DNA of 64,000 nt from Corynebacterium pseudopelargi (lineage in GTDB: Bacteria; Actinomycetota; Actinomycetes; Mycobacteriales; Mycobacteriaceae): the NCBI RefSeq assembly GCF_003814005.1, contig NZ_CP033898.1:1612001-1676000 (forward strand). The letters are read 5' to 3'. Positions within the stretch are counted from its first letter, which is position 1, and each line of letters opens with the position of its first letter. The position numbers were made by a program, and so were the translations under genes. The notes under the pieces were generated by a model that searched no databases, was not told where the DNA came from, and saw only the letters and a list, made by a program, of their open reading frames with translations. Positions 19,239 through 28,691 of this stretch are shown one piece after another.

Positions 19239-21071
19239 CTAGCTCACCACTGGAGCCCACTCGGGGCCAGTTTCTGCCAATTCGGGATCAAGCTTGGCAA
19301 TCAGCGGCTTGGGCTTTTGCAAGGGGGCGCCTGCCTGGACCGGGATGCGCTGCCAACGAGCCTGGGCTGATTCATAGTCGCCGGTGATAATGGGATAGCT
19401 CGCCCCTGCCTCCGGTAAGCCGGCACCAACGGGGTGGACATCCATATCATCGGATACTTCTTGAATCTCCGGCATCCCAGACCACACGCCCTCACGGCCA
19501 AGTGCCTCATGTACCCGCTGCGCGGTATGCGGCAGGTATGGGGTAAGCAAGGTGTTGCAGTCGCTTACTGCCTGCAAGGCCGTCCACAGCACGGTGGCCA
19601 GACGCTCGCGCTGCTCCGGGTCCTTTGCCAGCTTCCAAGGTTCTTGAGCTGCGATATAGGCATTGGTTTCGCCCACCACATGCATCGCGTGGGTAATACC
19701 GGCCTTAAAGCGGTTCTTAGATAGGGCATCGCCTACCACCTCAAAAGCCTGGGAGGCCAAATCGAGCAGCGCCTCATCTTCTTCCCGCAACTGGCCAGGC
19801 TCTGGTACTGCACCGAAGTTCTTATACGCCATGCTCACCGTGCGGTTGACCAGGTTGCCCCAACCATTGGCCAGCTCATTGTTGTTGCGGCGGACAAACT
19901 CATCCCAGGTGAAATCGGTGTCGGTATTTTCAGGGCCAGCCACCGCAATGAAATAACGCAAAGGATCAGGACCGAACTCTTTTAAGAAGTCCTTAACGTA
20001 GATCACCACGCCCTTAGAGGAGGAGAATTTCGAGCCACTCATGGTGAGGTACTCAGAAGAAACCACCTCTGTGGGAAGCTGCAGGGCGCCAAGCTCATGT
20101 TCGTTGCCGCCGTGTGCACCTTTGCCTTGATAACCAAGCAGCTCTGCAGGCCAGATCTGCGAGTGGAAGGTGATGTTGTCTTTACCCATGAAGTAGTAGC
20201 TCACGGCCTCAGGGTTGGTCCACCACTCACGCCATGCCTCGGGGCGTCCTTCGCGGTACGCCCACTCAATGGAGGCAGAAAGGTAGCCAACCACCGCATC
20301 GAACCAAACGTAGAGCTTCTTGGCGTTATTGTCTTGCCACCCATCGATCGGAATGGGCACACCCCAGTCGATATCGCGGGTCATCGCGCGTGGGCGCAGA
20401 TCATCAAGAAGATTCAAAGAGAACTTCAATACATTCGGACGCCACTGCTCACGCCCGCGCAGCCATGCCCCAAGCGCTTCTGCCAAGGAAGGCAGATCGA
20501 GCAGGAAGTGCTCCGTTTCTACAAACTCCGGGGTCTCGCCGTTGATCTTAGAAACGGGGTTAATCAGATCAGCCGGATCGAGCTGGTTGCCGCAGGTATC
20601 GCATTGATCGCCGCGTGCTCCATCTGCCCCACAGATCGGGCAGGTGCCCTCGATATAACGGTCGGGCAAGGTGCGCCCGGTAGAAGGCGAGATAGCACCC
20701 TGGGTGGTCTCTTTGAGCATGTAGCCGTTTTCATACAAACCGCGGAAGAGCTCTTGAACCACCGCGTAGTGGTTGCGGGTGGTGGTGCGGGTGAATAGGT
20801 CATAGCTTAAGCCCAGACCTGCCAGATCCTCCACGATCTGGCGGTTGTAGCGATCGGCGAGCTCCCGGACGGTCACGCCTTCTTTATCAGCCTGCACCAA
20901 AAGCGGGGTGCCGTGCTCATCGGTGCCGGAGATCATCAGCACATCTGCCCCACGCATTCGCTGGTAGCGAGCGAATACATCGGAGGGAACACCAAAGCCG
21001 GCCACGTGTCCGATGTGGCGAGGTCCATTGGCATAAGGCCATGCAACAGCGACGAGCACAGGAGAATTCAT
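19239..21071 (-). CDS. metG: Methionyl-tRNA synthetase
   Basis: This is a class I aminoacyl-tRNA synthetase of 610 residues. The HIGH motif appears as [11 protein letters not shown] near residue 12. The KMSKS counterpart is KFSSSKG near 325. The connective peptide carries a four-cysteine zinc knuckle ([21 protein letters not shown] around 140-160). The ATG at 21071 gives the canonical N-terminus [14 protein letters not shown]; an in-frame GTG 9 codons upstream is not needed. No strong ribosome-binding site is visible. The gene lies 53 bases downstream of rsmI's stop codon on the same strand. Confidence 0.96.
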   Translation of the reverse strand: MNSPVLVAVAWPYANGPRHIGHVAGFGVPSDVFARYQRMRGADVLMISGTDEHGTPLLVQADKEGVTVRELADRYNRQIVEDLAGLGLSYDLFTRTTTRNHYAVVQELFRGLYENGYMLKETTQGAISPSTGRTLPDRYIEGTCPICGADGARGDQCDTCGNQLDPADLINPVSKINGETPEFVETEHFLLDLPSLAEALGAWLRGREQWRPNVLKFSLNLLDDLRPRAMTRDIDWGVPIPIDGWQDNNAKKLYVWFDAVVGYLSASIEWAYREGRPEAWREWWTNPEAVSYYFMGKDNITFHSQIWPAELLGYQGKGAHGGNEHELGALQLPTEVVSSEYLTMSGSKFSSSKGVVIYVKDFLKEFGPDPLRYFIAVAGPENTDTDFTWDEFVRRNNNELANGWGNLVNRTVSMAYKNFGAVPEPGQLREEDEALLDLASQAFEVVGDALSKNRFKAGITHAMHVVGETNAYIAAQEPWKLAKDPEQRERLATVLWTALQAVSDCNTLLTPYLPHTAQRVHEALGREGVWSGMPEIQEVSDDMDVHPVGAGLPEAGASYPIITGDYESAQARWQRIPVQAGAPLQKPKPLIAKLDPELAETGPEWAPVVS

Positions 21072-21124
21072 AAGTTCTGAGCTTAATTTACTGTGCACCC
21101 CAAATGCGATTCGGGGGTTGGCAA

Positions 21125-21976
21125 TTATTCTGGTTGCTGATGGGCAAGGTAGGCGTCGTAAAGCTGCTTCTTGCTCACCTTATGCACCTTGGCCACCTCT
21201 GCTGCCGCGGCCTTTAAGCGCATGCCTGCATCGACCAGGCGGGCGACCTCATCTACCAAAAGCTCCGGATTGCCCTGGGTGTGGCTCGAACCCTCGATCA
21301 CCACGGTGATCTCACCGCGGACCCCAGATTCGGCCCAAGTGGCGAGCTCGTCAAGCGTGCCCCGGCGGACTTCCTCATACGTCTTAGTCAATTCCCTGGC
21401 CACCGCCGCGCGACGCTCAGGGCCTAGCACTTCCCTTGCAGTCGCGAGTGTTTCTGCAAGACGGTGAGGGGACTCAAAAAAGCACACCGCACGGGATTCG
21501 CTTTGCAAAGACTCCAACCAGGAACGACGCTGCCCCTGCTTTCTTGGGGCAAAACCATCGAAGATGAACTTGCCCACGCCCAAACCTGACAGCGCAAGGG
21601 CCGTGGTGACCGCCGAAGGCCCCGGGATACAAGAAACAGGGATGCCTGCATCGTGGGCTGCGGCAACTAACGGCAGGCCGGGGTCAGAAACAATGGGCAT
21701 GCCGGCATCGGTGACTACCAGCACCGTCTGCGTTTTTGCAGCGTCGAGGAGTTGCTGGACGCGCTCGGCTTCGTTGTGATCGAAGTTGCTAATAATCTTG
21801 CCCCGGATCTCTACCCCAAGAGCCTGGGCCAGCGCTCTGGTGCGGCGGGTGTCTTCTGAAGCAATCACCGCGGCGTGTTCTAAGGCGAAGCGCAGGCGAT
21901 CGCTTGCGTCTAGGTGGTTGCCAAGCGGCGTTGCTGCCAACACCACACCTGTGGGTAGATGACCTTCTTGTTGCAT
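21125..21976 (-). CDS. rsmI: 16S rRNA (cytidine-2'-O)-methyltransferase
   Basis: RsmI 2'-O-methylates C1402 of 16S rRNA. The protein of about 283 residues has the tetrapyrrole-methylase fold motifs: [13 protein letters not shown] near the start, [11 protein letters not shown] around 40-50, [14 protein letters not shown] around 88-101 and [17 protein letters not shown] around 115-131. The ATG at 21976 is supported by a CACACT hexamer 7 bases upstream, so the mRNA may be leaderless. A longer open frame continues upstream to 22141 but codes for an unconserved, repeat-derived stretch. The gene is divergent in function from its neighbours but is commonly found next to metG. Confidence 0.93.
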   Translation of the reverse strand: MQQEGHLPTGVVLAATPLGNHLDASDRLRFALEHAAVIASEDTRRTRALAQALGVEIRGKIISNFDHNEAERVQQLLDAAKTQTVLVVTDAGMPIVSDPGLPLVAAAHDAGIPVSCIPGPSAVTTALALSGLGVGKFIFDGFAPRKQGQRRSWLESLQSESRAVCFFESPHRLAETLATAREVLGPERRAAVARELTKTYEEVRRGTLDELATWAESGVRGEITVVIEGSSHTQGNPELLVDEVARLVDAGMRLKAAAAEVAKVHKVSKKQLYDAYLAHQQPE

Positions 21977-22035
21977 GCCTTTTAGTGTGGCATACCCAAA
22001 AGACCAAGAGCACCCACGGCCAGAAGAATGCGTTT

Positions 22036-22118
22036 TCACCCCGCGCCAATGCCAAAGGGGTTCACCCGGCCTGCAAAGGCCCAGGGGTTCACACCGCGCC
22101 GAAGCCCAGGGGTTCCTA
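22036..22118. repeat. Short degenerate repeats GCCcAGGGGTTCAC upstream of rsmI
   Basis: Three imperfect copies of GCC-CAGGGGTTC begin at 22051, 22079 and 22104 (28 and 25 bases apart), and a partial copy TTCACCCCGCGCC lies at 22036. They sit between rsmI and the YkvI-like gene. I do not recognise the family; they may be a small local duplication. Confidence 0.6.
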
Positions 22119-22142
22119 GGCCCGAGGCGTGCAGACCGCATG

Positions 22143-22175
22143 CAAAAAGGGCACCGCCATGTGGCGATGCCCTTT
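22143..22175 (-). terminator. Rho-independent terminator of the YkvI-like gene
   Basis: On the minus strand an AAAGGGCATCGCC stem pairs with GGCGGTGCCCTTTTT and runs into Ts. It lies 23 bases past the stop of the gene that ends at 22198. Confidence 0.85.
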
Positions 22176-22197
22176 CGCTGATGTGGACAAGGACTAC

Positions 22198-23550
22198 TTA
22201 AGCGTCTTTGTCCTTCTTTTCTTTTGCATCCTCACCAAGGTGGTGGTGGCCTGCGTGCTCGGGCAAGCTCAGCTCGCCTTCGTCTGGCACGGCTTCTTCT
22301 GCAGTTTCTTGGTCATGATCGGAGGCAATGTCGTGTTTGACCTCTTCACGCACCGACTCTGCAATTTGTTCGGTTTCAAGCACCGATTCTTCGGTGTAGC
22401 GCTGCAGTTGGCGTGCCTGCTTGGAGCTAAAGCGCAGGTTCGGATCCAGCTTGCGGCGTACCAGCTCGTGGATCTTCTCGCGGCGGTTACGCTCCTCGCG
22501 GATCTTGGCCAGGCTGCGCATCCAGGCAATGCCCACCACGGCAGCCAAGAAGATGCCCATGTAGCCGAGGATCGGATAGACCAAACCAACCAGGGTTCTA
22601 AAGCCGAGGAAGGAGCAGCCCCAGCCCACCACGCAGCTTGCTGCGAACACGGGGTAGAACAACTTGGCGCGGCTGGAGGTAGCGCGCTTACCAAAGGCGT
22701 AGAACATCGAGATCGCGGTGTTGAAGATCATGCCGATGATCACGATGGACATGATTAGACCCAAGGTTGGGTGGATCATGTTCACGATGGTGAGCATCGG
22801 AACGTCATCTTGGCCAACGCTATCCACCACGGAGTACAGGCCCCAGGTGGAGATGATCATCATGATGCCGTAGATCAGACCGCCCAGCATGCCGCCGAGG
22901 CCGGCGGCGCGGGGGTTGAAGTTATTGCCGCCAATGATGATGGACATCGAGCAGCCCATCATCAGAGCCAGGCCAACGTAGTTCAGGGCAGAAACCAACC
23001 AGTTGGGGGTTGCGGAGTTGATTTCGCTAGCGGCCGCGTTGAGTACCGCGGTATCGCCGTTGCTGTTGATGATCGCGTAGACCACGGCTACTGCCACGAA
23101 GATGATGATCAACGGGGTGATCGAGCCGATCACGTTGGTTACCTTGTCTACATTCAGCAGGCCTGCCAGGAGCACCAGCACCAGCATCATGAAGGAGCCG
23201 GCCCAAACTGGCCAACCGAATTGCTGTTCCATGTTGGAACCTGCACCGGCGAACATGACAAAGCCGGTACAAAACAGCGTGATAAGCACACCAATATCGA
23301 GGATGCGGGCCACCACTGGGTGGGCGATGCGGCGCAGCACCACCGAGTGGTCATTGGCCAGGAAGTAGCTGCCGAGCTGCAACGCGGCCGTGCCGGCGGC
23401 CACCATGACCAATCCGGAGACTAGTGCGCCCCAGATGCCCATTGAGCCGTGGGAGACGAAGTACTGCAACACCTCCTGGCCGGTAGCGAAACCAGCACCG
23501 ATCACGATGCCTACGAAAGCCATCGCGGTGCTTAGCGTTCTTTTGAGCAT
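22198..23550 (-). CDS. YkvI family membrane transporter-like protein with long C-terminal tail
   Basis: The first 345 residues form about ten transmembrane helices and begin with AFVGIVIGAGFATGQEVLQYF, the hallmark of the uncharacterised YkvI family, distantly related to the LeuT/APC transporter fold. After residue 345 there is a soluble tail of about 105 residues: a basic coiled-coil segment (KIREERNRREKIHELVRR) then an acidic, His-containing end (HAGHHHLGEDAKEKKDKDA). The tail could be regulatory or metal-binding; this is inference. Start codon ATG at 23550 is preceded by AAAGGATG. It lies between rsmI and betP. Confidence 0.82.
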   Translation of the reverse strand: MLKRTLSTAMAFVGIVIGAGFATGQEVLQYFVSHGSMGIWGALVSGLVMVAAGTAALQLGSYFLANDHSVVLRRIAHPVVARILDIGVLITLFCTGFVMFAGAGSNMEQQFGWPVWAGSFMMLVLVLLAGLLNVDKVTNVIGSITPLIIIFVAVAVVYAIINSNGDTAVLNAAASEINSATPNWLVSALNYVGLALMMGCSMSIIIGGNNFNPRAAGLGGMLGGLIYGIMMIISTWGLYSVVDSVGQDDVPMLTIVNMIHPTLGLIMSIVIIGMIFNTAISMFYAFGKRATSSRAKLFYPVFAASCVVGWGCSFLGFRTLVGLVYPILGYMGIFLAAVVGIAWMRSLAKIREERNRREKIHELVRRKLDPNLRFSSKQARQLQRYTEESVLETEQIAESVREEVKHDIASDHDQETAEEAVPDEGELSLPEHAGHHHLGEDAKEKKDKDA

Positions 23551-23810
23551 GGGTTAGCTCATCCTTTCTCAAGGTGAAGGTCTTCCGAACGGCATGGGTG
23601 ACATCGCCGTCGGGGTGCCAGCAAAAGCTGGGAAATCAATGAAATTGCTATTAGCTTTGCGCGCTGCTTTGGCAGCAGTGCCGGAGGTACTTCGCCTAGG
23701 CAGCGTGCGGGAAAACGAAGAGTTTCTCAGCGTCGTGCTCACAACCGCGACCCGAGCCATCACAGCGTGTGTCGATGTCCGGGTCGTGGAAGAAAAACTC
23801 GAAGCTTATG
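23551..23810. other. Intergenic region between the YkvI-like gene and betP
   Basis: About 260 bases hold no gene I can support. The right end follows the betP stop, and the left end carries the ribosome-binding site (AAAGGATG) of the YkvI-like gene. A small inverted repeat (CTGCTTTGGCAGCAG) occurs near 23662-23676. No terminator with a T-run is evident. Confidence 0.5.
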
Positions 23811-25709
23811 TTACTTCTTATTGGCCTTGCGCTCAGCATGAGCGGCTTTGCGCTGCTCACGCATGTTGCTGCGGCGTTGGCGCGCCTGGGCGCGCTTTTC
23901 GCGATCGACGTGAATACGGCGTTCGCGTGCCAGGCGGGCAGCAAAGCGCTGCTGCTCGCGGTAGTCCAGGTAGATCTCGTCGTTGCGCAGATCCTTCAAG
24001 ATGGCAAACATCAAGGCGATGATCACCACGAGGAAGGGGCTGGCCGCGATGATGGTGAGGTTTTGGAGGTTGCCCAGCACATCGCTGCCGCCGGTCAGCA
24101 GCATGGTCATGCCGATCAGACCAACCAGAAGGCCCCAGATTGCAGAGACGTAGCGGTTGGCATCAACCTGGCCGGACTGGCTCATCGAGCCCATCACCGT
24201 GGAAGCGGAGTCCGCGGAGGTGATGAAGAAGGTGGCCAGCAAGATCACGGCGATCATGGCGATGACGTGGCCGCCCGGGAAGTGCTGGAGCAAGTCGAAG
24301 AGCTGGTATTCGGCATTGCCGTCACCGAAGATCGACTCGCCGATCTGCTCGAGGTGAATAGCGGTGCCACCGAAGATGGCGAACCACACCACGGACACAC
24401 CAGAGGGCACGAGCATGACGCCGAAGAGGAACTCACGGATGGTTCGGCCACGGGAGATGCGTGCCAGGAACATGCCCACGAAGGGGCTCCAGGAGATCCA
24501 CCATGCCCAGTAGAAGATGGTCCAGCTGCTGAGCCATTCGCCGGCGGTGCCATCGGAGGACTCGGCGGTGCGGCCGATCATCTCAAAGAAGTTGGAGAGG
24601 TATGCGCCGATGGATCCTGGGATGAAGTTCAGGATGGTCACGGTGGGGCCGACCACGAACACGAAGATGGCGATCAGTGCTGCCAGCACCATGTTCATAT
24701 TCGAGACGTACTGGATGCCCTTGCCAACACCGGACATCGCAGAGATCAGGTATGCCAGGGTGAGCACGGAGACAATCAAGATGATGGTCTTGGTGCCGGG
24801 GTTATCGATCAGGCCGGAGGCATCGAGGCCAGCGGAGATCTGTGTGGCACCAATGCCCAAGGAGCAGGCGGTACCGAAGATGGTGGCCACGATGGCAACG
24901 AAGTCGATGAAGTTACCCAGTGCGCCCTTTGCGCGACGCTCGCCAATCAGCGGGATAAACGCCGAGCTCAGAAGCTGACGGCGCCCAAGGCGGAAGGTGG
25001 AGTAGGCAATGGCCAGACCGAAGATGCCGTAGATTGCCCATGGGTGCAGTGTCCAGTGCAGCAAGGTGGTGGACATTGCTTGGGAAACATCGCGGGGTTC
25101 GTGGCCTGGTACGCCATTGAGGTAATCGGTGAGCGGTTCGGCAACGCCGTAGAACATCAGACCGATGCCCATACCGGCTGCGAACATCATGGCAATCCAA
25201 GAGACGGTGGAAAACTCTGGTGCTTCGTCGTTGCGGCCAAGTTTGATGCGGCCGAATTTACTCAAGGCCACACCGAAGCCGAATACGAGGAATACCGTGC
25301 TAAACAGCACGAATGCCCAACCGAAGTTATCCACTACAAAGGCCAAGGCTGTAGAAGAGAAGCTAGAGAAGCTATCTCGGCCGAAAATGCCCCAGATCAC
25401 CACGATGAGCGAGACGATCACTGCAGGTGCGGTGACGTGCCAGTTCACTTTGGCTGCGCCCTCGCCCTTATAGGAGCGATCTTCTTCTTTGTAGGTGCTC
25501 ACAGTCTGGTCTACTTCATCCGCCTCGCTGAGCAACGCAGCCAATTGTGCGGTGGCAGATGAGCCTTCGCGCTGCTGCTCTAGCTGCTCGTTGGGAGTGG
25601 ATGAAGCTGCACCAGAGGCGGAGGTCTCGGCGTGAGGGACGCCGCCTCCTGTCTCATTCATTTCACCCTGCGCAGGGTTATTTTCGGCAGATTCGTTCAT
25701 GGTTTCCAT
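23811..25709 (-). CDS. betP: Glycine betaine transporter BetP (BCCT family)
   Basis: BetP is a Na+-coupled glycine betaine importer activated by hyperosmotic stress. The protein of about 632 residues has twelve helices including the glycine-rich [15 protein letters not shown] and the BCCT signature segment [25 protein letters not shown]. The C-terminal tail after the last helix ([26 protein letters not shown] and a run of Arg/Lys) matches the osmosensing domain known for C. glutamicum BetP. The N-terminal tail of about 80 residues is acidic. The start is ATG 25709; a second ATG at 25700 is possible. Upstream lies a GTAAC/ATAAC direct repeat. Confidence 0.95.
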   Translation of the reverse strand: METMNESAENNPAQGEMNETGGGVPHAETSASGAASSTPNEQLEQQREGSSATAQLAALLSEADEVDQTVSTYKEEDRSYKGEGAAKVNWHVTAPAVIVSLIVVIWGIFGRDSFSSFSSTALAFVVDNFGWAFVLFSTVFLVFGFGVALSKFGRIKLGRNDEAPEFSTVSWIAMMFAAGMGIGLMFYGVAEPLTDYLNGVPGHEPRDVSQAMSTTLLHWTLHPWAIYGIFGLAIAYSTFRLGRRQLLSSAFIPLIGERRAKGALGNFIDFVAIVATIFGTACSLGIGATQISAGLDASGLIDNPGTKTIILIVSVLTLAYLISAMSGVGKGIQYVSNMNMVLAALIAIFVFVVGPTVTILNFIPGSIGAYLSNFFEMIGRTAESSDGTAGEWLSSWTIFYWAWWISWSPFVGMFLARISRGRTIREFLFGVMLVPSGVSVVWFAIFGGTAIHLEQIGESIFGDGNAEYQLFDLLQHFPGGHVIAMIAVILLATFFITSADSASTVMGSMSQSGQVDANRYVSAIWGLLVGLIGMTMLLTGGSDVLGNLQNLTIIAASPFLVVIIALMFAILKDLRNDEIYLDYREQQRFAARLARERRIHVDREKRAQARQRRSNMREQRKAAHAERKANKK

Positions 25710-25840
25710 GATCCGTATATAGCTTGTTAATTCAAATTGAACTCCAAGGTTCTGCCTAAAATTGCCAGTTTCTTTCATGCAAAAGCACATTTTCTGGCGA
25801 TGTATAAGCGCAGTACGATCCATAAAAGCACCGCAGGAAC

Positions 25841-25856
25841 GTAACAAAACTATAAC
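25841..25856. promoter_or_regulatory. RTAAC-N6-RTAAC direct repeat upstream of betP
   Basis: GTAAC (25841-25845) and ATAAC (25852-25856) are 11 bases apart, as upstream of rpf2. betP is a known MtrA target in C. glutamicum, which supports this as a candidate MtrA site; that is inference from memory. Confidence 0.5.
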
Positions 25857-25990
25857 AATTGCAGAATACGGGGCATTTTTCCTCTCCTCCGGGCCGATCC
25901 AAGCCGCCAAAATCCCCACCCTCCGGCCAAGAAGAAACCCCACCTTTGGCCCGCCAAAACAGGCCAAGGCTTCGCTCGGGGGTCGTGTCG

Positions 25991-25996
25991 TAGACT
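25991..25996 (+). promoter_or_regulatory. Putative -10 hexamer of a leaderless pmt transcript
   Basis: TAGACT lies 7 bases before the pmt ATG at 26004. No Shine-Dalgarno sequence precedes the start. The arrangement matches other starts in this window and would place the transcription start at the start codon. Confidence 0.45.
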
Positions 25997-26003
25997 GCTA
26001 CCC

Positions 26004-27614
26004 ATGGCAATCAAGCAACGAAGGCGCGCTCGCAGGCCTCAGGCACCCTCCTATCGTGGCGCCTTTGCTGGAAACGCCGCCTTGCTTGCCACGTCCCCCT
26101 ATCGCTGGACTCGCGGCGATACGGTCAGCACCGCCATCATTGCTGTTCTGGCGCTAATTACTCGCTTTATCAAGCTCGGAGCCATCACCGACCACGGCAC
26201 CCCGATTTTTGATGAAAAGCACTATGTGCCCCAGGCCTATGACATTTATGAATCAACCCAAAACCTGCTCATTGGCGGCATTGAGCTCAATCCCGGTTTT
26301 GGCCTGGTGGTCCATCCCCCGCTGGCAAAACAAGTAACGGCCATTGGCGAGGCGATCTTCGGCTACACCCCGCTGGGTTGGCGAGTAATGAATGCGCTCA
26401 TCGGCGTGGCCGTAGTGCTGCTGATTATGGCGCTGTGTAGGCGCCTGACCCATTCCACCTTCGCCGCTACCGTTGCAGGCCTGCTGGCTGTATTCGATGG
26501 CGTGTTATTGGTTACTTCGCGCTTTGGCATGCTCGATATTGTGCAGGTGGCGTGCATCGTTGCTGCCGCCTACTTCCTAGTTCTCGATCACCAACAGCAA
26601 AATCGTGCCTTTGCTCATGCCTGGAGCACGCATCGGCCGATGTCGCAGTACGGCTATCGGATTGGTTTTCGTTGGTGGCGCTTTGCCTGCGGCATCAGCC
26701 TTGGGCTGGCTGTGAGCGTAAAGTGGTCGGGGCTGTATTACATGGCCTTTTTTGGCGTGTTGGCCGTAGGCCTCGATGCTTTTCGACGCCACCGCGTAGG
26801 AGCCAAACGCCCAATCCTGGGAGCCCTTGGCCTCGATGCCTTCCCTGCTTTTGCCTCGCTGGTGATCGTGCCGGTAGCACTGTATCTGGCCAGTTGGCGT
26901 GCATGGTTTAGCAGCGAAACTTCGGTCTATCGCCACGCGCTCAGCGATGGCACCATTGCCGAGGAAAGCCCCCTGCACTGGCTACCAGAGGCCATCGCCG
27001 GCTTTGTGCACTATCACGTCTCGGTGCTGCAATTTCACTCCACCTTGACCAACTCTGAAGGCCACCACCACCCCTGGGAGTCCAAGCCTCTCGATTGGCT
27101 GGTAGCAGCTCGACCACTGCTGTATTTTTCTTCCACCGATCAACGCTGCGCCGGTACGACCTGCCAGCAGATGCTCTTCTTATTCGGCACCCCGGCGATC
27201 TGGTGGATGACGATCCCGATCGTGATCTGGGCTTGCTACTCGGTGCTGATTCGCAAGCGCTATAGCTACGGCATTCCGCTGGTTGCCTTTCTTGCCGGCT
27301 TCCTGCCGTGGCTGCTAAATTACGACCGCCAGATGTACTTCTTTTATGCCACCGCGCTGGTGCCCTTTAGTATCTGCATGCTGGCCATCTGCTGCGATGA
27401 ATTAGCCCAACCACATCAAGGTTGGCTTGGAAGAGCCAAGCGCTATCGCTTCGCGCCGTCATGGTGGAATCGCCTCAGCAATGGCAGGCGCATCGTGTTG
27501 TGCTACCTGGCACTGGTGGTAGCGATGTTCTTCTACTTCTTACCCATCTTGTACGGGTTTATTATTCCTAGTAGTTGGTTTGATCAGCTTATTTGGATAC
27601 CGAGCTGGTACTAG
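26004..27614 (+). CDS. pmt: Protein O-mannosyltransferase (Pmt, GT39)
   Basis: Pmt transfers mannose from polyprenyl-phosphate mannose to secreted proteins. The protein of 536 residues is a multi-helix GT39 enzyme. The first extracytoplasmic loop carries PIFDEKHYVPQAYDI (about residues 70-84), with the acidic Asp-Glu pair needed for catalysis in this family. The PMT-type C-terminal half follows, with aromatic helices such as FFYATALVPFSICMLAICC. It is divergent from betP and converges with the zinc-finger gene, overlapping by 4 bases. Start ATG 26004 has no ribosome-binding site and is probably leaderless. Confidence 0.93.
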   Translation: MAIKQRRRARRPQAPSYRGAFAGNAALLATSPYRWTRGDTVSTAIIAVLALITRFIKLGAITDHGTPIFDEKHYVPQAYDIYESTQNLLIGGIELNPGFGLVVHPPLAKQVTAIGEAIFGYTPLGWRVMNALIGVAVVLLIMALCRRLTHSTFAATVAGLLAVFDGVLLVTSRFGMLDIVQVACIVAAAYFLVLDHQQQNRAFAHAWSTHRPMSQYGYRIGFRWWRFACGISLGLAVSVKWSGLYYMAFFGVLAVGLDAFRRHRVGAKRPILGALGLDAFPAFASLVIVPVALYLASWRAWFSSETSVYRHALSDGTIAEESPLHWLPEAIAGFVHYHVSVLQFHSTLTNSEGHHHPWESKPLDWLVAARPLLYFSSTDQRCAGTTCQQMLFLFGTPAIWWMTIPIVIWACYSVLIRKRYSYGIPLVAFLAGFLPWLLNYDRQMYFFYATALVPFSICMLAICCDELAQPHQGWLGRAKRYRFAPSWWNRLSNGRRIVLCYLALVVAMFFYFLPILYGFIIPSSWFDQLIWIPSWY

Positions 27615-28297
27615 CGCTCTGAACGCGGGGTGGCGCTTAACGATGCCAAGGTTTCTTTGATCAACACCCATCCTTTTTCGCTCAGCCACGCCACAGCCAT
27701 GCTGAGCAAGCTGGCAAACAGCAGCACAAGCTGCATGACCATGCTGCCGCCAATGGCACCGGTGAGCAGATCGCGCATGGACATGCCAAAGGTAAACATC
27801 CACAATCCACCCACCACGGGCAGCAGCCCTGGGATAAACCTCGGCTGCCAAGCGGTAAACACCAGCCCAAAGGCCAAAGCGCAGCGCAGTGAGACTGCCT
27901 CGATTACAAGCTGCTGCTCATAAGGGTCTGCAGCGATCAGATTGGAACTTGGGCGCAAAAGGACCACCACTGCCCAAATAATCCAGGCACAGGCCACCAG
28001 CACCATGGCCACTCGTGCCAGTGCCGATCCGGCTGCACGCCGGGCTGCTTCTTGTTGGAAGGTGGATTCCACCCCGTCGAGAATCGCCGCGGAAAGGTCT
28101 GGGGCTTGGGGCTGGGCTTGGTGGAATGCGAGCTGGCGGTTGAGCACGGCAGCTTGTTCATAGAAGGCGCGGCATTGCTCGCAGGCATCGACGTGGGCAT
28201 CGAGGACGTCTTCGCTAATGCCGGGGTCTTCCCCATCAAGGCGTGCAGAAAGCGCCGCCTTGACTTGTTCACAGCTCAGCACGGCTGAGTACCCCAT
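27611..28297 (-). CDS. Anti-sigma-factor-like zinc-finger (ZAS) membrane protein
   Basis: The N-terminal 50 residues contain the H-x3-C-x2-C motif (HVDACEQC, residues 35-42) of zinc-binding anti-sigma factors, preceded by a Cys at residue 9. After a short linker come about four transmembrane helices (residues 90-215). No sigma factor gene is adjacent, so the partner is unknown; it could be an orphan anti-sigma factor or simply a membrane protein with a zinc-binding head. The ATG at 28297 overlaps DoxX by 29 bases; a GTG at 28282 is an alternative start. The function is inferred from the motif alone. Confidence 0.68.
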   Translation of the reverse strand: MGYSAVLSCEQVKAALSARLDGEDPGISEDVLDAHVDACEQCRAFYEQAAVLNRQLAFHQAQPQAPDLSAAILDGVESTFQQEAARRAAGSALARVAMVLVACAWIIWAVVVLLRPSSNLIAADPYEQQLVIEAVSLRCALAFGLVFTAWQPRFIPGLLPVVGGLWMFTFGMSMRDLLTGAIGGSMVMQLVLLFASLLSMAVAWLSEKGWVLIKETLASLSATPRSER

Positions 28298-28682
28298 CTA
28301 CGCTGGCGCGACCACTGCCAAAGATCACAACAATCAGCAAGGCTGCGATCAGTACGAGTGGGTATTCCACTCCACCGTCTTCGAGAAAGAACCCCGAACT
28401 AAAGTGCACAAAGTACAACGCGGCCACCATTAGCAGGGCGAGTGCGCCTGCCACGAAGGTGGTAAGCAGGCCGACGATAAGCAAGGAGCCACCGATGAGT
28501 TCGCTGCTAGCGGCAAGCACCGCGCTGAGCTTTGGTTGAGGAATACCTAGGGCGCTAAATTGGCCGGTGACTTCGGTGATCCCTTGGATAAAGAATTTTT
28601 GGTAGCCGTGGGCAACAAACACCACGCCTAAGACCAGACGAAGGATCAAAAGCGCCGCGTCGCGTATCGCCGGACGATCCAT
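28269..28682 (-). CDS. DoxX family membrane protein
   Basis: This protein of 137 residues has four transmembrane helices and the DoxX motifs RLVLGVVFVAHGYQKF in helix 1 and SELIGGSLLIVGL in helix 3. DoxX-type proteins are small integral membrane proteins, some of which are tied to redox or sulfur metabolism; the role here is not known. The ATG at 28682 has AAGGATTGCCC upstream. It begins just after the glpR stop codon and overlaps the start of the ZAS gene by 29 bases, so the three genes are probably co-transcribed. Confidence 0.85.
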   Translation of the reverse strand: MDRPAIRDAALLILRLVLGVVFVAHGYQKFFIQGITEVTGQFSALGIPQPKLSAVLAASSELIGGSLLIVGLLTTFVAGALALLMVAALYFVHFSSGFFLEDGGVEYPLVLIAALLIVVIFGSGRASVDGVLSRAEL

Positions 28683-28691
28683 GGGCAATCC

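Larger units (their letters stand above)
25710..26003. promoter_or_regulatory. Divergent betP/pmt intergenic region
   Basis: This 294-base AT-rich segment separates the divergent genes betP and pmt. It holds the RTAAC-N6-RTAAC repeat at 25841-25856 and, next to pmt, a TAGACT hexamer at 25991-25996 placed 7 bases before the pmt ATG. No gene fits here. Confidence 0.6.

Noticed and set aside
23594-24022. A plus-strand ORF of 142 residues between the YkvI-like gene and betP
   Set aside because: It overlaps the well-supported betP gene by about 210 bases in antisense and has no recognisable family.
23769-25562. A 597-residue plus-strand ORF over betP
   Set aside because: It is antisense to betP, is rich in Asp, Gly, His and Glu as expected for a shadow of membrane-protein codons, and shows no family.
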